DNA of 58,779 bases from Bacteroidales bacterium M2 (GCA_001689415.1 LUJM01000103.1:20139-78917); one strand, 5' to 3'. Shown: positions 35,501-43,424, numbered from the stretch's first letter. Translations and numbers: made by a program. Notes: generated by a model not told the origin, from the sequence alone.

Positions 35501-35904
35501 TCCTTGCCACAATGCGAACAGTGGGCGACTTGCAGAAATCACTCGCATGGCAATGCGCCCGCGAGGATGTTCCCGACGGGGAAGCCGCCGAGTATCATAC
35601 TATCCTATCCGAAGCCATTGCCGCCGGAGGGGATACAGTAGCCGAGTGGTTCGACCCCGGTTGCAAGGTATATGCCGAGCGCTCGATATACGTACCCGAT
35701 GCCGACGAATCGTTCCGTCCCGACCGCGTGGTGGTACGTCCCGACGGCTCTGTGGTCGTTGTTGACTACAAATTCACCCGTGGCATCCGCGAGAGTCACA
35801 GAGTGCAGGTAAGCCACTATGTAGAGCTACTGCACAAGCTCGGAAGGCCCTCGGTAGAAGGTTATATTTGGTATCCGGCACTCAAACAGATAATAAAAGT
35901 ATAA
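32536..35904 (+). CDS. AddA/RecB-like UvrD-family helicase-nuclease
   Basis: This 1122-residue protein has SF1A helicase motifs: Walker A ASAGSGKT (residues 7-14), LALTFTNAATDEM, Walker B LLIDEFQDTS, GDEKQSIYRFR and VMTIHKSKGLE. The C-terminus has an intact RecB-family nuclease motif, Asp1063 in PDRVVV and Asp1077-Tyr-Lys1079 in VVDYKF. It should process double-strand breaks for recombination. AddA normally works with AddB; no addB lies on either side. The start MLTIYKASAGSG fits the family better than codons further upstream that overlap the previous gene. Confidence 0.88.
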   Translation: MLTIYKASAGSGKTFTLAYEYIKTLLGVKVENGDYRLNSDKYAPGGHRRPRRHRAILALTFTNAATDEMKRRIVKQINSLTEDDAVAKSDYAARLIKEYGCTAAELQQAATTALSELLYDYTNFNVSTIDSFFQSVLRTFSREVDQQGDYGLAIDASDAITQSISLMLDEINYDAPKNADRLIEWISNYTLERVRSGKSFNFFQRDGSLIRNLAKDMHKSMDETFGKYSKALREYLEDPSRINAFDKELRNAAQNVYERSAALATEIVNLLSTAGITDKVFGSLHDRFDTVINCSAEIGLKDFKIKALAPGRADSEIFGRGMEKKYGSAPDMPRILALAQEFCDELPRAYKLKKIYDKLRSSLGTLEFIGMAMKTLEKYLRDSNTVLLSDTGELLKRIISDAEMPFIYERLGMKLETLLIDEFQDTSRVQWHNLKPLVGNSLSQSFDNLIIGDEKQSIYRFRNSDSELLGHQVQTDDFPAESVIRGSKPEENTNWRSSGDIVRFNNTVFDCLRNVFNAKYYANVKQTPSKKYAEQQGYVRIHFHTDPDTPDNEYILNKLAEDIIRQHDAGYRWADIMVLCRERTEASEVVKHLTSNYPGIQVLSSEALLLSNSAAVRSVMSMLKLISRSYQSRWLTRPNDESYYVSRADVVLMITRYSHYESEGYSPEDALEFALQEGAEAAGALADQIESIRAENPANLVALVEAIISHKLSPEQRTKEYAYIAALQDLAIKQAESAEPSLADFIEAYDRNEDKWAIKASSDLDAVEVMTIHKSKGLERACVHIPFGDWELNHSSSTLWIPMEQFTRFPADIKPPILRLSVEAQSPLCDKSLSPVADIIDQDRQAEIIDNLNATYVAFTRASRELIIHTNTKNIGKYIHDLMSVPGSATDLTVDLSQGYDSLTETYTLGHPTKPEEEKKPKGGQIEAGEYSIIYRSDTRELVSIDDALAMDLDIGDEEDKEIVDSVKPFEGTPEMREAARRGTNMHAILATMRTVGDLQKSLAWQCAREDVPDGEAAEYHTILSEAIAAGGDTVAEWFDPGCKVYAERSIYVPDADESFRPDRVVVRPDGSVVVVDYKFTRGIRESHRVQVSHYVELLHKLGRPSVEGYIWYPALKQIIKV

Positions 35905-35922
35905 AATTGGCGTTAGAATAAT

Positions 35923-37557
35923 ATGAAATTACGAACACTTGCCACCCTGGCGCTCCTTTCTGCCGGCGCCACCGCAATGGCTTGCACAAGCCTTATCGCC
36001 GCCCCCGGTGCTACCGACAGCGGCTCGTCAATGATAACATACGCTGCCGACAGCCACACACTGTACGGAGCGCTCTACCACCAGCCCGCCGCCGACCATG
36101 CCAAAGGCGCAATGAGGGAAGTTGTGGAATGGGATACCGGCCGACACCTCGGCAGTATCCCCGAAGTCGCACACACTTACTCGACCATGGGAAATATGAA
36201 CGAACACGGCCTCACTATCGCCGAGAGCACATGGGGCGGCCGTCCCGAACTCGAAGGCTCGGGCCTTATCGACTACGGTTCGCTCATCTACATCACCCTG
36301 CAGCGTGCCAAGACTGCCCGCGAGGCCGTAAAAGTAATGACCGACCTTGTCAAAAACTACGGCTATGCCTCATCGGGCGAGTCATTCTCTATCGCTGACC
36401 CCAACGAGGTATGGGTAATGGAACTTATCGGCAAAGGCAAAGCCGATAAAGGCGCGGTATGGGTTGCCCGACGCGTTCCCGACGGATACATCTCTGGCCA
36501 TGCCAACCATGCCCGCATACACAAATTCCCCCTCAAGGACAAAGAGACAATCTACTCGCCCGACGTGATTGATTTCGCCCGCAAACAGGGCTACTTCAGC
36601 GGCAAGGACGAAGACTTCGATTTCTCTCGTGCCTATGCCGTTACCGATGCCGGTGCTCTGCGTGGCTGTGATGCCCGCGTATGGGCATACTTCAACCGAT
36701 ATGCCGACAAAGGCTCTATGGACCAGTACATTCCTTGGATTATGGAAGGCCGCGGCGAGCCCATGCCTCTGTGGGTGAAACCCGCCAAACCCCTTGCAGT
36801 CAAAGACCTCAAGGATATGATGCGCGACCACTTCGAAGGCACCCACCTGGACATGAACAACGATATCGGCGCGGGCCCCTTCGACTGCCCATACCGCTGG
36901 CGACCCATGGAATACATCGTCGACGGCCAGGCCTACACACACGAACGCGCCATTGCCACTCAGCAAACCGGTTTCTCATTCGTTGCCGACATGAACAACG
37001 ACCGCCACGATGCAATGAAAGGCATACTGTGGTTCGGCGTCGATGATGCAAACACATGCGTATACGTGCCCGTATTCTGTGCCAATACCACCGTGCCCAA
37101 ATCACTCGACGAGAAAACCGCCGACCTGCTCACACTCTCGTGGGATTCGATGTTCTGGGTCAACAATTATGTTGCAAACCAGGCATACAACCGCTATAGC
37201 CAGATGATTCCCGACATCCGCCGTGTACAGGGCGAGCTCGAGGACGGTCTTGCCACCGATGTAGCCCGTATGAGCGTAGAACTTATCGGCAAAGACTTTG
37301 CCTCGGCTTCGGAACAGCTCAACAGCCTCACCGACCGTGCTGCCGAAAATGTGACCAAGCGCTACAAAGACCTTGGCGACTATCTCTTTGTGAAGTTCCT
37401 CGACGGCAACATCAAGAAAGAAAAAGACGGCAAATTCGAGCGCAGTGCCGACGGCATGCCCGTGCAGCCCACCTTCGGCGGCTACAACGAACGCTACTTC
37501 CGCTCGATCGTTGACGATGCAGGCGAACGTCTCAAGGTTCGCGAGGTTGCAAAATAA
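35923..37557 (+). CDS. C69-family dipeptidase
   Basis: This 544-residue protein is an N-terminal nucleophile hydrolase of the C69 (PepD/U34) family. The presumed catalytic Cys21 follows MA in AMACTSLIAAPGATDSGS and would be exposed when the signal peptide is removed. Conserved blocks TYSTMGNMNEHGLTIAEST and GESFSIADPNEVWVMELIGKG agree. A periplasmic dipeptidase role in nutrient peptide use is likely. It lies 18 nt after the helicase gene, with its own signal peptide start. Confidence 0.92.
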   Translation: MKLRTLATLALLSAGATAMACTSLIAAPGATDSGSSMITYAADSHTLYGALYHQPAADHAKGAMREVVEWDTGRHLGSIPEVAHTYSTMGNMNEHGLTIAESTWGGRPELEGSGLIDYGSLIYITLQRAKTAREAVKVMTDLVKNYGYASSGESFSIADPNEVWVMELIGKGKADKGAVWVARRVPDGYISGHANHARIHKFPLKDKETIYSPDVIDFARKQGYFSGKDEDFDFSRAYAVTDAGALRGCDARVWAYFNRYADKGSMDQYIPWIMEGRGEPMPLWVKPAKPLAVKDLKDMMRDHFEGTHLDMNNDIGAGPFDCPYRWRPMEYIVDGQAYTHERAIATQQTGFSFVADMNNDRHDAMKGILWFGVDDANTCVYVPVFCANTTVPKSLDEKTADLLTLSWDSMFWVNNYVANQAYNRYSQMIPDIRRVQGELEDGLATDVARMSVELIGKDFASASEQLNSLTDRAAENVTKRYKDLGDYLFVKFLDGNIKKEKDGKFERSADGMPVQPTFGGYNERYFRSIVDDAGERLKVREVAK

Positions 37558-37587
37558 TCTATTGTCAAACACACTAATTCACAAGAT

Positions 37588-38160
37588 ATGAAAATCGAAC
37601 CCGGAAAATATTTCGAAATAGCATATAAACTCTACCGAATCAACCAAGACGGTAGCGAAGAACTGGTACACGAAGTTACCGCCGACGACCCCGACCGTGT
37701 AATCGACGGCGTGACTATCGGCCTCGTAGAAGCCCTCGACAAAGACCTCGCAGGCAAGGAAGCAGGTTACAAATTCAACCTCACCGCCATGTCCGAGGAA
37801 GCTTTCGGCCCCTACTCACAGGACGAAATCTACCGCATTCCTCGCGAGCGCATGACTGTCGACGGTAAATTCGACGAAGAGATGTTCGCACCCGGCGAAA
37901 TAGTTCCTCTCCGCACCCCCGACGGATTCCGCATCGACGGCGTGGTGCTCGAACTAACTCCCGAAGATGTTGTAATCGACCTCAACCACCCACTGGCACA
38001 GGACAAGGTGCGTTTCGAAGGCGAAGTACTCGTAGTGCGCGACCCGACCGACGACGAACTCCACCCCAAACACGGCTGTTGCTGTGGCGGTGGTGACTGC
38101 GGCAGCGGCGACTGCGGCGACCACTCGTGCGGTGAAGGAGGATGCTGCGGCGGATGTTGA
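37588..38160 (+). CDS. slyD: SlyD-like FKBP peptidyl-prolyl isomerase with Cys-rich tail
   Basis: This 190-residue protein has an FKBP domain with an inserted-flap (IF) domain, as in SlyD, a folding helper and nickel-binding chaperone. The recognisable parts are EEAFGPY, FAPGEIVPLRTPDG and DLNHPLAQDKVRFEGEVL. The tail from about residue 162 holds 9 cysteines and histidines in Gly-rich spacing (CCCGGG, CGSGDCGDHSC, CCGGC), well suited to bind metal. Its stop overlaps the next gene by 7 nt. Confidence 0.9.
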   Translation: MKIEPGKYFEIAYKLYRINQDGSEELVHEVTADDPDRVIDGVTIGLVEALDKDLAGKEAGYKFNLTAMSEEAFGPYSQDEIYRIPRERMTVDGKFDEEMFAPGEIVPLRTPDGFRIDGVVLELTPEDVVIDLNHPLAQDKVRFEGEVLVVRDPTDDELHPKHGCCCGGGDCGSGDCGDHSCGEGGCCGGC

Positions 38161-38834
38161 GCGTAAGCAACATATACAAACGCTTTGGTGCCCTTGAAGT
38201 ACTCAAGGGCATCAACCTTGATATCGAGCAAGGCAAAGTTACCACGATTGTAGGCCCCAGCGGCGCCGGCAAAACAACCCTGCTGCAGATTATCGGCACG
38301 CTTTCTGCGCCCGAAAACGGAGGCAAGGTGCTATACGACGGTGTGGACGTGACAACGATGACCGACCGCAAGTTGTCGGCTTTTCGCAACCGCAATATCG
38401 GCTTCGTTTTTCAGTTCCACCAGTTGCTGCCGGAGTTTAGCCTCGCCGAAAACGTGGCCATGCCGGCCCTAATCGGGGGCACAAACCACAAATCGGCGCT
38501 CGAGCAGGCAGCAAAACTACTCGACCGTCTCGGGCTTGCCGACCGTGCTACTCACAGGCCGTCGGAACTGTCGGGCGGCGAGTGCCAGCGAGCAGCAGTG
38601 GCGAGGGCACTCATCAACAACCCCCGTGTGGTACTTGCCGACGAGCCTTCGGGCAGCCTCGACTCGGCCAACCGGGCGTCACTCCACCGGTTGTTTTTCA
38701 ATCTACGCGACGAACTTGGCGCAACCTTTGTAATCGTGACCCACGATGAAGGACTTGCAGCCGATTCAGATACTATTGTTCGTATGGCCGACGGTCGCAT
38801 TGTCGGCATAGAAACCAAATCAAAACATATTTAA
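38154..38834 (+). CDS. LolD/MacB-type ABC transporter ATP-binding protein
   Basis: This 226-residue ATPase has Walker A GPSGAGKT (34-41), Q-loop FVFQFHQLLPEFS, signature LSGGECQRAAVARAL and Walker B LADEPSGSLDSANR. The sequence is closest in form to LolD, which powers release of lipoproteins from the inner membrane with LolC/E. No permease gene is adjacent. The start was set at 38154 (MLSVSNIYKRFG), typical of the family, overlapping the slyD stop; an ATG 12 nt earlier is also in frame. A lipoprotein gene follows 6 nt later. Confidence 0.85.
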   Translation: MLSVSNIYKRFGALEVLKGINLDIEQGKVTTIVGPSGAGKTTLLQIIGTLSAPENGGKVLYDGVDVTTMTDRKLSAFRNRNIGFVFQFHQLLPEFSLAENVAMPALIGGTNHKSALEQAAKLLDRLGLADRATHRPSELSGGECQRAAVARALINNPRVVLADEPSGSLDSANRASLHRLFFNLRDELGATFVIVTHDEGLAADSDTIVRMADGRIVGIETKSKHI

Positions 38835-38840
38835 TCTACA

Positions 38841-39509
38841 ATGAAAATCAAAAGTTTACTCATCTGTGCCTGTGTAGGTGCCGCAGCAGTATTCAGCAGC
38901 TGCAACAAAGATTACGAATACGAAAAGACTTTCGTCGACTTTGTAACCCTCGAAACATTCAGCGATGCAGGCGCGACAATGACATTCCGCCAAAAAGACG
39001 ATTCACCTCTGATTACACTTACGAGCAACCAGAAATTCCCCGCCACCACCTTCAAGGCCGGCACTCGTATAGTTATCAGCTACATCCCCGCAAACGGACT
39101 TCAGTATGTGAGTGGACCGGTGACTATTCAGGAAGCTATCACTACCGACGGCCTTGGCTATCAGGCCGAAACTGCAACTGCCGAGGAAACCGACAACTGG
39201 GCTACCGATCCGGTATCGATCAAAACAATCAACCGCTCGGGTGATTATATCGACTTTACCTTCGTTGCGTCGACATCGCTCAAAGGCAAAACCATTGAAA
39301 TGGTTCTCGACGAAACCACTCAGTACGACGAAATACCCCAGTACCACCTCATCTTCAAACCCAACACCGAAAGCGCAGTCAACCAGTACTACTTCTACTG
39401 CTCTTACAGCGTGAGCGATACCTGGAACGACCCCAACGTGAAAGGCATACGCCTCAACTACAAAGACGTAACCCTCGGAGACCACTATATTGATTTCAAC
39501 AAAGAATAA
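38841..39509 (+). CDS. NigD-like lipoprotein
   Basis: This 222-residue protein has a lipoprotein signal with the lipobox cysteine at position 21 (AVFSSCNKDYEYE). The two beta-rich domains (FVTLETFSDAGATMTFRQKD and TESAVNQYYFYCSYSVSD) match the NigD_N/NigD_C family found across Bacteroidales, of unknown function. It follows the LolD-like ATPase by 6 nt and precedes DUF3467 by 14 nt, so the genes are probably co-transcribed. Confidence 0.8.
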   Translation: MKIKSLLICACVGAAAVFSSCNKDYEYEKTFVDFVTLETFSDAGATMTFRQKDDSPLITLTSNQKFPATTFKAGTRIVISYIPANGLQYVSGPVTIQEAITTDGLGYQAETATAEETDNWATDPVSIKTINRSGDYIDFTFVASTSLKGKTIEMVLDETTQYDEIPQYHLIFKPNTESAVNQYYFYCSYSVSDTWNDPNVKGIRLNYKDVTLGDHYIDFNKE

Positions 39510-39523
39510 AATAATACTGAAAT

Positions 39524-39838
39524 ATGGAAAATAAACCCAAACAGCAAGAGCTCAAAATCGAACTCACACCCGAAGTGGCAGCAGGCCACTATGCCAACCT
39601 CGCAGTAATCTCGCACGGACCCAACGAGTTCTTCCTCGACTTCATCGCCGTTGCCCCCAATATGCCTCAGGCCAAAGTACAGAGCCGCATCATCATGACA
39701 CCGGAGAACGCCAAAACCCTCCTGTCGGCACTGAGCGAAAATGTACAGCGCTACGAAGCCACATTCGGCACTATCGAGCGCAAAATGCCCAAAAACGCCC
39801 CCACTAAAGGCGGCATACCCAACCCCTTCGAGGCTTAA
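39524..39838 (+). CDS. DUF3467 protein
   Basis: This 104-residue cytoplasmic protein matches DUF3467: ELTPEVAAGHYANLAVISHG, EFFLDFIAVAP and SRIIMTPENAKTLLSAL. Function unknown. In other bacteria DUF3467 genes are often near transcription or Fe-S genes, but nothing here adds to that. A strong hairpin follows its stop. Confidence 0.9.
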   Translation: MENKPKQQELKIELTPEVAAGHYANLAVISHGPNEFFLDFIAVAPNMPQAKVQSRIIMTPENAKTLLSALSENVQRYEATFGTIERKMPKNAPTKGGIPNPFEA

Positions 39839-39848
39839 TAGTTTTTCA

Positions 39849-39887
39849 GGAATCAGGAGCCGACATCTATGTCGGGCTTCTGATTCC
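39849..39887 (+). terminator. Terminator after DUF3467
   Basis: A long stem pairs GGAATCAGGAGCCGAC (39849-39864) with 39871-39887, with one bulge and loop ATCTAT. It separates the slyD-DUF3467 unit from cysS. Confidence 0.7.
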
Positions 39888-39911
39888 AAATCTTAGCAAA
39901 ATCAATCGACT

Positions 39912-41375
39912 ATGCTTACCATCTACAATTCCATGACCCGCCAGAAAGAGGCCTTCAAGCCCCTTCATGAAAACATGGTGGGCATGTATGTCTGCGGGCC
40001 GACAGTATATGGCGACGGCCACCTCGGCCACGCACGCCCTGCAATCACATTCGACATCGTTTTCCGCTATCTTACGCATCTTGGCTACAAGGTGCGTTAC
40101 GTGCGTAATATTACCGATGTCGGACACCTCGAACATGATGCCGACGAAGGCGAGGACAAAATCGCAAAGAAAGCCCGTCTCGAACAGCTCGAACCTATGG
40201 AAGTGGTTCAGTACTACATGGGCCGCTATCACAAGGCTATGGAAGCTCTCAATGTGCTGCCGCCTTCGATTGAGCCTCACGCTTCGGGACATATCATCGA
40301 ACAAATCGAGTACATCAAGACTATCCTCGATGCAGGCTACGCTTATGTAAGCGAAGGCTCGGTGTATTTCGACGTTCCCAAATTCAACAAAGACTACGGC
40401 TACGGCAAGCTGTCGGGCCGCAATATCGACGAACTTCTCGCCACTACTCGAGAGCTCGACGGACAGAGCGAGAAACGCAACCCCGCCGACTTCGCTTTGT
40501 GGAAAAAGGCTGCACCCGAGCACATTATGCACTGGCCATCGCCCTGGAGCGAAGGTTTCCCCGGCTGGCACCTCGAGTGCTCCACAATGAGCGAGAAATA
40601 CCTTGGCGAGACATTCGACATCCACGGCGGCGGCATGGACCTCAAGTTCCCACACCACGAGTGTGAAATCGCACAGAGCGTGGCACACAGCGGACACCCC
40701 GCCGTCAAATACTGGATGCACAACAACATGATCACTATCAACGGCAAAAAAATGGGCAAGTCGCTGGGCAACTTCATCACCCTCGACGAATTCTTCACCG
40801 GCTCGCACAAGCTGCTGGAGCAGGCCTATTCGCCGATGACCATACGTTTCTTCATCCTACAGGCTCACTACCGCGGCACGGTAGACTTCAGCAACGAAGC
40901 CCTCAAATCGGCCGAGACTGCACTCGGACGCATGCTCGACGGATACCGCCGCCTACAGGAACTCAAAGCATCCGAGACCTCGACAATCGACGTGTCAGAC
41001 CTTGAGAAACGCGCCTACGAGGCAATGGACGACGACCTCAACACCCCCGTGCTCATCGGCGTGCTTTTCGATGCCGTGCGCTTGATCAACCAGGTCAAAG
41101 ACCATACAGCCACAGCGACACAGGCCGACATCGACGTCCTGCGCAAATTCATGGATACCTTCCTTGTGGAAATCCTCGGCATCCGTGTTGACGAAGCAGG
41201 TGAGAGCGGCGACAGCCTCCGACCATACCGCGAGGCCGTAGACCTGCTGCTCGATATCCGCGCCAACGCGAAGAAGAACAAAGACTGGGCCACCAGCGAC
41301 CTTATCCGCGACCGCCTCGCCGCTATCGGATTCTCGGTAAAAGACACCAAGGACGGCGTGGAATGGAGCGTCTGA
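39912..41375 (+). CDS. cysS: Cysteinyl-tRNA synthetase
   Basis: CysRS charges tRNA-Cys. The 487-residue class I enzyme has the zinc ligand Cys28 (YVCGPTVY), HIGH-type motif GDGHLGH (34-40), zinc ligands in LECSTM and HHECE, and KMSKS-type KKMGKSLGN. The C-terminal DALR-like helical domain is complete (AFEAMDDDLNTPVLI-type segment, seen as YEAMDDDLNTPV). Length is typical. Confidence 0.97.
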   Translation: MLTIYNSMTRQKEAFKPLHENMVGMYVCGPTVYGDGHLGHARPAITFDIVFRYLTHLGYKVRYVRNITDVGHLEHDADEGEDKIAKKARLEQLEPMEVVQYYMGRYHKAMEALNVLPPSIEPHASGHIIEQIEYIKTILDAGYAYVSEGSVYFDVPKFNKDYGYGKLSGRNIDELLATTRELDGQSEKRNPADFALWKKAAPEHIMHWPSPWSEGFPGWHLECSTMSEKYLGETFDIHGGGMDLKFPHHECEIAQSVAHSGHPAVKYWMHNNMITINGKKMGKSLGNFITLDEFFTGSHKLLEQAYSPMTIRFFILQAHYRGTVDFSNEALKSAETALGRMLDGYRRLQELKASETSTIDVSDLEKRAYEAMDDDLNTPVLIGVLFDAVRLINQVKDHTATATQADIDVLRKFMDTFLVEILGIRVDEAGESGDSLRPYREAVDLLLDIRANAKKNKDWATSDLIRDRLAAIGFSVKDTKDGVEWSV

Positions 41376-41401
41376 GCCATTAACATAACTCTGATTAAGA
41401 A

Positions 41402-42502
41402 ATGGACCATCCCGAAAACGACAGTCAGTACAGCGGTCTTACCGTTAACAGCGGTGTGGCCCAGCCGCCGATAGTCAACCCCTACCGCGTAGCGCGTCGC
41501 CGCCGACCGTTGCCCCCTGCATCCGAACTTGTAGAGGGCATCCTCCGTGGCGATGTAACCACACTCAGCCGAGCCGTCACACTGGTCGAGAGCCTTGCGC
41601 CGGAGCACTATGCCCTGGCTCAGGAAGTCATCGAAAAATGCCTGCCCCACTCCGGCAATTCACGCCGCATAGGCATTACCGGCGTTCCCGGCGCAGGCAA
41701 GAGTACGAGTATCGACGTATTCGGCCTGCACGTACTCAAGGACGGCGGTAAGCTTGCCGTGCTAGCAATCGACCCCTCGAGCGAACGCACCAAGGGCTCT
41801 ATCCTCGGCGACAAGACCCGCATGGAGAAGCTTTCTCAGCACCCTAATGCATTCATACGTCCCAGCCCCTCGGCAGGGTCGCTCGGCGGTGTCGCACGCA
41901 AGACCCGCGAGACAATTGTTCTGTGCGAGGCTGCCGGCTACGACAATATCTTTGTCGAAACCGTAGGCGTAGGACAGAGCGAGACTGCCGTACATTCGAT
42001 GGTGGATTTCTTCCTGCTCATTCAGATTGCCGGAGCCGGCGACGAGTTACAAGGTATCAAACGCGGCATCATGGAAATGGCCGACGGCATCGTTATCAAT
42101 AAGGCCGACGGCGACAACGTAGGCCCGGCGCAGTTAGCCCAGGCACAGTATCGCTCGGCCCTGCACCTCTTTCCGCCTACGGCATCAGGCTGGTCTCCCG
42201 AAGTACTCACCTACTCCGGCTACTACGAGCTTGGCATACCCGAAGTTTGGGATATGATCGACCGCTATTTTGCCTTCGTCAAAGACAACGGATACTTCGA
42301 TGCCAAACGCCGCGAACAGGCTCGATACTGGATGTACGAGACTATCGACGAACAACTGCGCAAGCATTTCTACGACAACCCTGAGATACAGCGCCAGCTC
42401 GAATCGTGCGAGGCAGATGTCTACGCCAACAAGCGCAGCTCCTTTGCCGCAGCAAGCCAGGTATTAGCAACGTATTTCAGCGAAAAATCAAAATTGATAT
42501 GA
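41402..42502 (+). CDS. meaB: MeaB-type GTPase chaperone of methylmalonyl-CoA mutase
   Basis: MeaB protects and reloads the B12-dependent methylmalonyl-CoA mutase. The 366-residue G3E GTPase has Walker A GVPGAGKS (94-101), AIDPSSERTKGSILGDKTRM, FVETVGVGQSE and the NKAD base-recognition motif in GIVINKADGDN. The mutase genes are not in this window, although they are commonly adjacent in other genomes. The stop overlaps the DUF1573 start by 4 nt. Confidence 0.94.
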   Translation: MDHPENDSQYSGLTVNSGVAQPPIVNPYRVARRRRPLPPASELVEGILRGDVTTLSRAVTLVESLAPEHYALAQEVIEKCLPHSGNSRRIGITGVPGAGKSTSIDVFGLHVLKDGGKLAVLAIDPSSERTKGSILGDKTRMEKLSQHPNAFIRPSPSAGSLGGVARKTRETIVLCEAAGYDNIFVETVGVGQSETAVHSMVDFFLLIQIAGAGDELQGIKRGIMEMADGIVINKADGDNVGPAQLAQAQYRSALHLFPPTASGWSPEVLTYSGYYELGIPEVWDMIDRYFAFVKDNGYFDAKRREQARYWMYETIDEQLRKHFYDNPEIQRQLESCEADVYANKRSSFAAASQVLATYFSEKSKLI

Positions 42503-42903
42503 AATATTTCCGCATACTGCTTATCGCAATAATGGCCCTTGTGAGCATCGCTGCATATGGCCGACGCACTCCCGGCGAGAAAGTAGGCGTGTCAATACCC
42601 GAATTGGCCTACGATTTCGGCACTGTCAAGGAGTCGGCGACACAGATCGTTCACGAATTTGAAATAAGCAACAACGGCAAGACCGCCATTGCAATTGTAT
42701 GGGTAAAGCCTAAATGCGGCTGCACCGCATCCGACTATCCGCGCAAACCGCTCCTCCCGGGCGAGAGCGCCAAAATCAAGGTTACCTTTAACCCTGCAGG
42801 ACAGCGAGGCGAGGCCGACAAGGATATCCGCGTGAAATTCCGCAACGGCGCAGGCAAGTCCGAAGAGGTATCCCTCCGCCTCCGCGGAGTAGTGATACCA
42901 TAA
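42499..42903 (+). CDS. DUF1573 secreted protein
   Basis: This 134-residue protein has a signal peptide (KYFRILLIAIMALVSIAAYG) and one DUF1573 Ig-like domain: YDFGTVKESATQIVHEFEISN, VKPKCGCT and PGESAKIKVTFNPAGQRG. DUF1573 proteins are abundant and uncharacterised in Bacteroidetes. The start at 42499 was chosen for the signal peptide and overlaps the meaB stop (ATGA). Confidence 0.88.
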   Translation: MKYFRILLIAIMALVSIAAYGRRTPGEKVGVSIPELAYDFGTVKESATQIVHEFEISNNGKTAIAIVWVKPKCGCTASDYPRKPLLPGESAKIKVTFNPAGQRGEADKDIRVKFRNGAGKSEEVSLRLRGVVIP

Positions 42904-42929
42904 TGCTACATCCTTAAAAAGGACTTCAA

Positions 42930-42966
42930 CGAAAGGAGCTTGGCTCGTGGAGCCAAGCTCCTTTCG
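42930..42966 (+). terminator. Hairpin after DUF1573 with AGGAGCTTGG core
   Basis: A perfect 16-bp stem (CGAAAGGAGCTTGGCT with its complement) has loop CGTGG. No T run follows, so it may be a processing structure or a repeat-derived terminator. The core AGGAGCTTGG recurs in the hairpin element at 43322 and in part at 50183-50192. Confidence 0.6.
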
Positions 42967-43012
42967 CATTGTAAAACCATTACCTAAACCGGACCTCAAA
43001 ATAAATACCTAC

Positions 43013-43116
43013 CATTTGGCAGAAAGTAATATTTTTGTCTCCGGCGTTGAGCTTTAGCGAAACACACCAGGCGCGATAATTATGCATTATGCATACTCCA
43101 CTCCTCATTGCGCATT
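43013..43116. repeat. Dispersed intergenic repeat, copy A
   Basis: Shares with copy B (50083-50173) the blocks AAAGTAATATTTTTGTC, GCGTTGAGCTTTAGCGAAAC and GCGCGATAATTATGCATT. Copy C (58388-58521) keeps the second and third blocks in diverged form. Non-coding. Confidence 0.8.
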
Positions 43117-43140
43117 TACCCAAACCATACCCCGGGCCTA

Positions 43141-43166
43141 AAAAGAAAAATGCTCGAAGAGCATTA
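43141..43166 (-). terminator. Intrinsic terminator of the candidate small RNA
   Basis: Stem ATGCTC/GAGCAT with a 3-nt loop is followed on the minus strand by TTTTTCTTTTT. Confidence 0.75.
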
Positions 43167-43250
43167 CTTTACACAACCCCAGCCTTACGAAGTTGGCTGG
43201 GGAGATATCTCACCTAAGCCAATCAGTGTCGAAGACACTACCCATTAGTC
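43143..43250 (-). ncRNA. Candidate small structured RNA
   Basis: On the minus strand a -7 element TATATTTG (43265-43258) is followed by about 108 nt with little coding sense but strong structure: stem-loop AGTGTC-TTC-GACACT (43239-43225), bracketed by CTAAT/ATTGG pairing; palindrome GAGATATCTC; stem CCCAGCC/GGCTGGG (43202-43179); and a final AATGCTC-TTC-GAGCATT hairpin (43166-43150) running into TTTTCTTTTT, an almost ideal terminator. AGCCAA (within the CCCAGCC strand) can pair instead with TTGGCT upstream, giving two exclusive folds. No minus-strand gene lies downstream, so it looks free-standing. Not recognised as a known family. Confidence 0.55.
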
Positions 43251-43257
43251 TGAAAGG

Positions 43258-43265
43258 CAAATATA
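43258..43265 (-). promoter_or_regulatory. -7 element of the candidate small RNA
   Basis: TATATTTG on the minus strand matches TAnnTTTG. The -33 region at 19 nt reads ATTT, a weak match, in AT-rich DNA. Confidence 0.5.
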
Positions 43266-43321
43266 ACACATTGATAACCAATTAAATTTCACCTTTAGCT
43301 GATTATACAAAATGACGACAA

Positions 43322-43424
43322 CGATAGGAGCTTGGCTCTCCGAGACAAGCCTCGATTAGGCGTTGGTATTCAAAATATTAGCGATACTGGCCGAGGCTTG
43401 TCTCGGAGATCCAAACTCCTATCG
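43322..43424. repeat. Long inverted repeat element (33-bp arms)
   Basis: The left arm (43322-43354) and right arm (43392-43424) are reverse complements at 31 of 33 positions and enclose 37 nt. The outer half is CGATAGGAGCTTGGCT and the inner half contains CCGAGACAAGCCTCG. The first 27 bases of the window equal part of the left arm in reverse complement, so at least one more copy exists in the genome. No open reading frame inside; too short for a transposase. Confidence 0.75.

Noticed and set aside
43141..43265. 6S RNA or SRP RNA identity for the candidate small RNA
   Set aside because: The single long bulged rod of 6S RNA and the conserved SRP domain IV sequence are both absent.
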